46,157 bases of DNA from Saprospiraceae bacterium (GTDB lineage Bacteria; Bacteroidota; Bacteroidia; Chitinophagales; Saprospiraceae), in contig JAGNSQ010000009.1 of NCBI GenBank assembly GCA_017987975.1, positions 1 through 46,157 on the forward strand, written 5' to 3'. The notes below the pieces were generated by a model. That model saw only the letters and a list, made by a program, of their open reading frames with translations. It ran no database searches and had not been told where the DNA came from. Each line of letters starts with the position of its first letter. Position 1 is the stretch's first letter. Made by a program: the position numbers and the translations under genes. Positions 44,685 to 46,157 of this stretch are shown piece by piece.

Positions 44685-46157
<1,473 letters not shown>

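Overview
The window looks like a chromosomal segment from a Bacteroidota bacterium, most likely a Saprospiraceae-type lineage. This rests on several things: many genes carry the Bacteroidota -7 promoter box TAnnTTTG instead of -35/-10 boxes, and clear Shine-Dalgarno sites are scarce. The window also encodes a type IX secretion (type B) sorting domain, Bat (Bacteroides aerotolerance) proteins, a dockerin-like secreted protein and DUF1080/cytochrome c partner genes. No tRNA, rRNA, CRISPR array, transposase or phage gene was seen.

Layout. (1) 1-2690: the 3' part of a FAD-linked oxidase, a GC-rich repeat island, and a secreted protein of unknown function ending in a strong terminator. (2) 2690-18610: an uninterrupted division and cell-wall (dcw) cluster on the + strand, in the order mraZ, rsmH, ftsL, ftsI (with PASTA), murE, mraY, murD, ftsW, murG, murC, ftsQ, ftsA, ftsZ. 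It starts behind a 420-base AT-rich leader holding a probable MraZ operator (two TGGGA boxes 10 bases apart) and ends in a strong terminator. murF and ddl are absent. The MurE DNPR motif predicts meso-diaminopimelate peptidoglycan. Four of the 13 genes use GTG or TTG starts. (3) 18610-20375: a second strong hairpin terminator, then an NhaC-type Na+/H+ antiporter facing a minus-strand operon across a shared bidirectional terminator. (4) 20378-24438 (-): membrane protein, AhpD-like protein, an M1-peptidase-like barrel protein without a catalytic domain, and fumarylacetoacetase. (5) 24518-30531: tex (+), then a TlpA/dockerin-like secreted protein and clpB (-). tex and its divergent neighbour both appear to have leaderless promoters. 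clpB ends in a perfect 57-base palindrome. (6) 30655-36350 (-): a YegP/DUF1508-OmpA fusion, small membrane proteins, a DUF2911-TPR protein followed by a 9-base minisatellite, SRPBCC and VOC proteins, a DUF1761 protein and a class III aminotransferase. (7) 36473-40281 (+): a DUF1080 protein and a beta-propeller/c-type cytochrome protein as a two-gene operon. (8) 40287-46157 (-): a Bat operon, with a BatB-BatC fusion (cut by the window edge), a short BatD paralogue, BatD, and a T9SS-sorted adhesin-like protein overlapping the batD stop.

Most of the window is orthodox core genome. I did not find a clearly new multi-gene defence or metabolic system. The most unusual items are the M1-like barrel protein lacking a protease domain, the YegP-OmpA fusion, the TlpA-dockerin fusion, the Bat operon with a duplicated BatD head domain and a coupled T9SS protein, the perfect palindrome at the clpB end, and several 8-1-8 palindromes upstream of genes.
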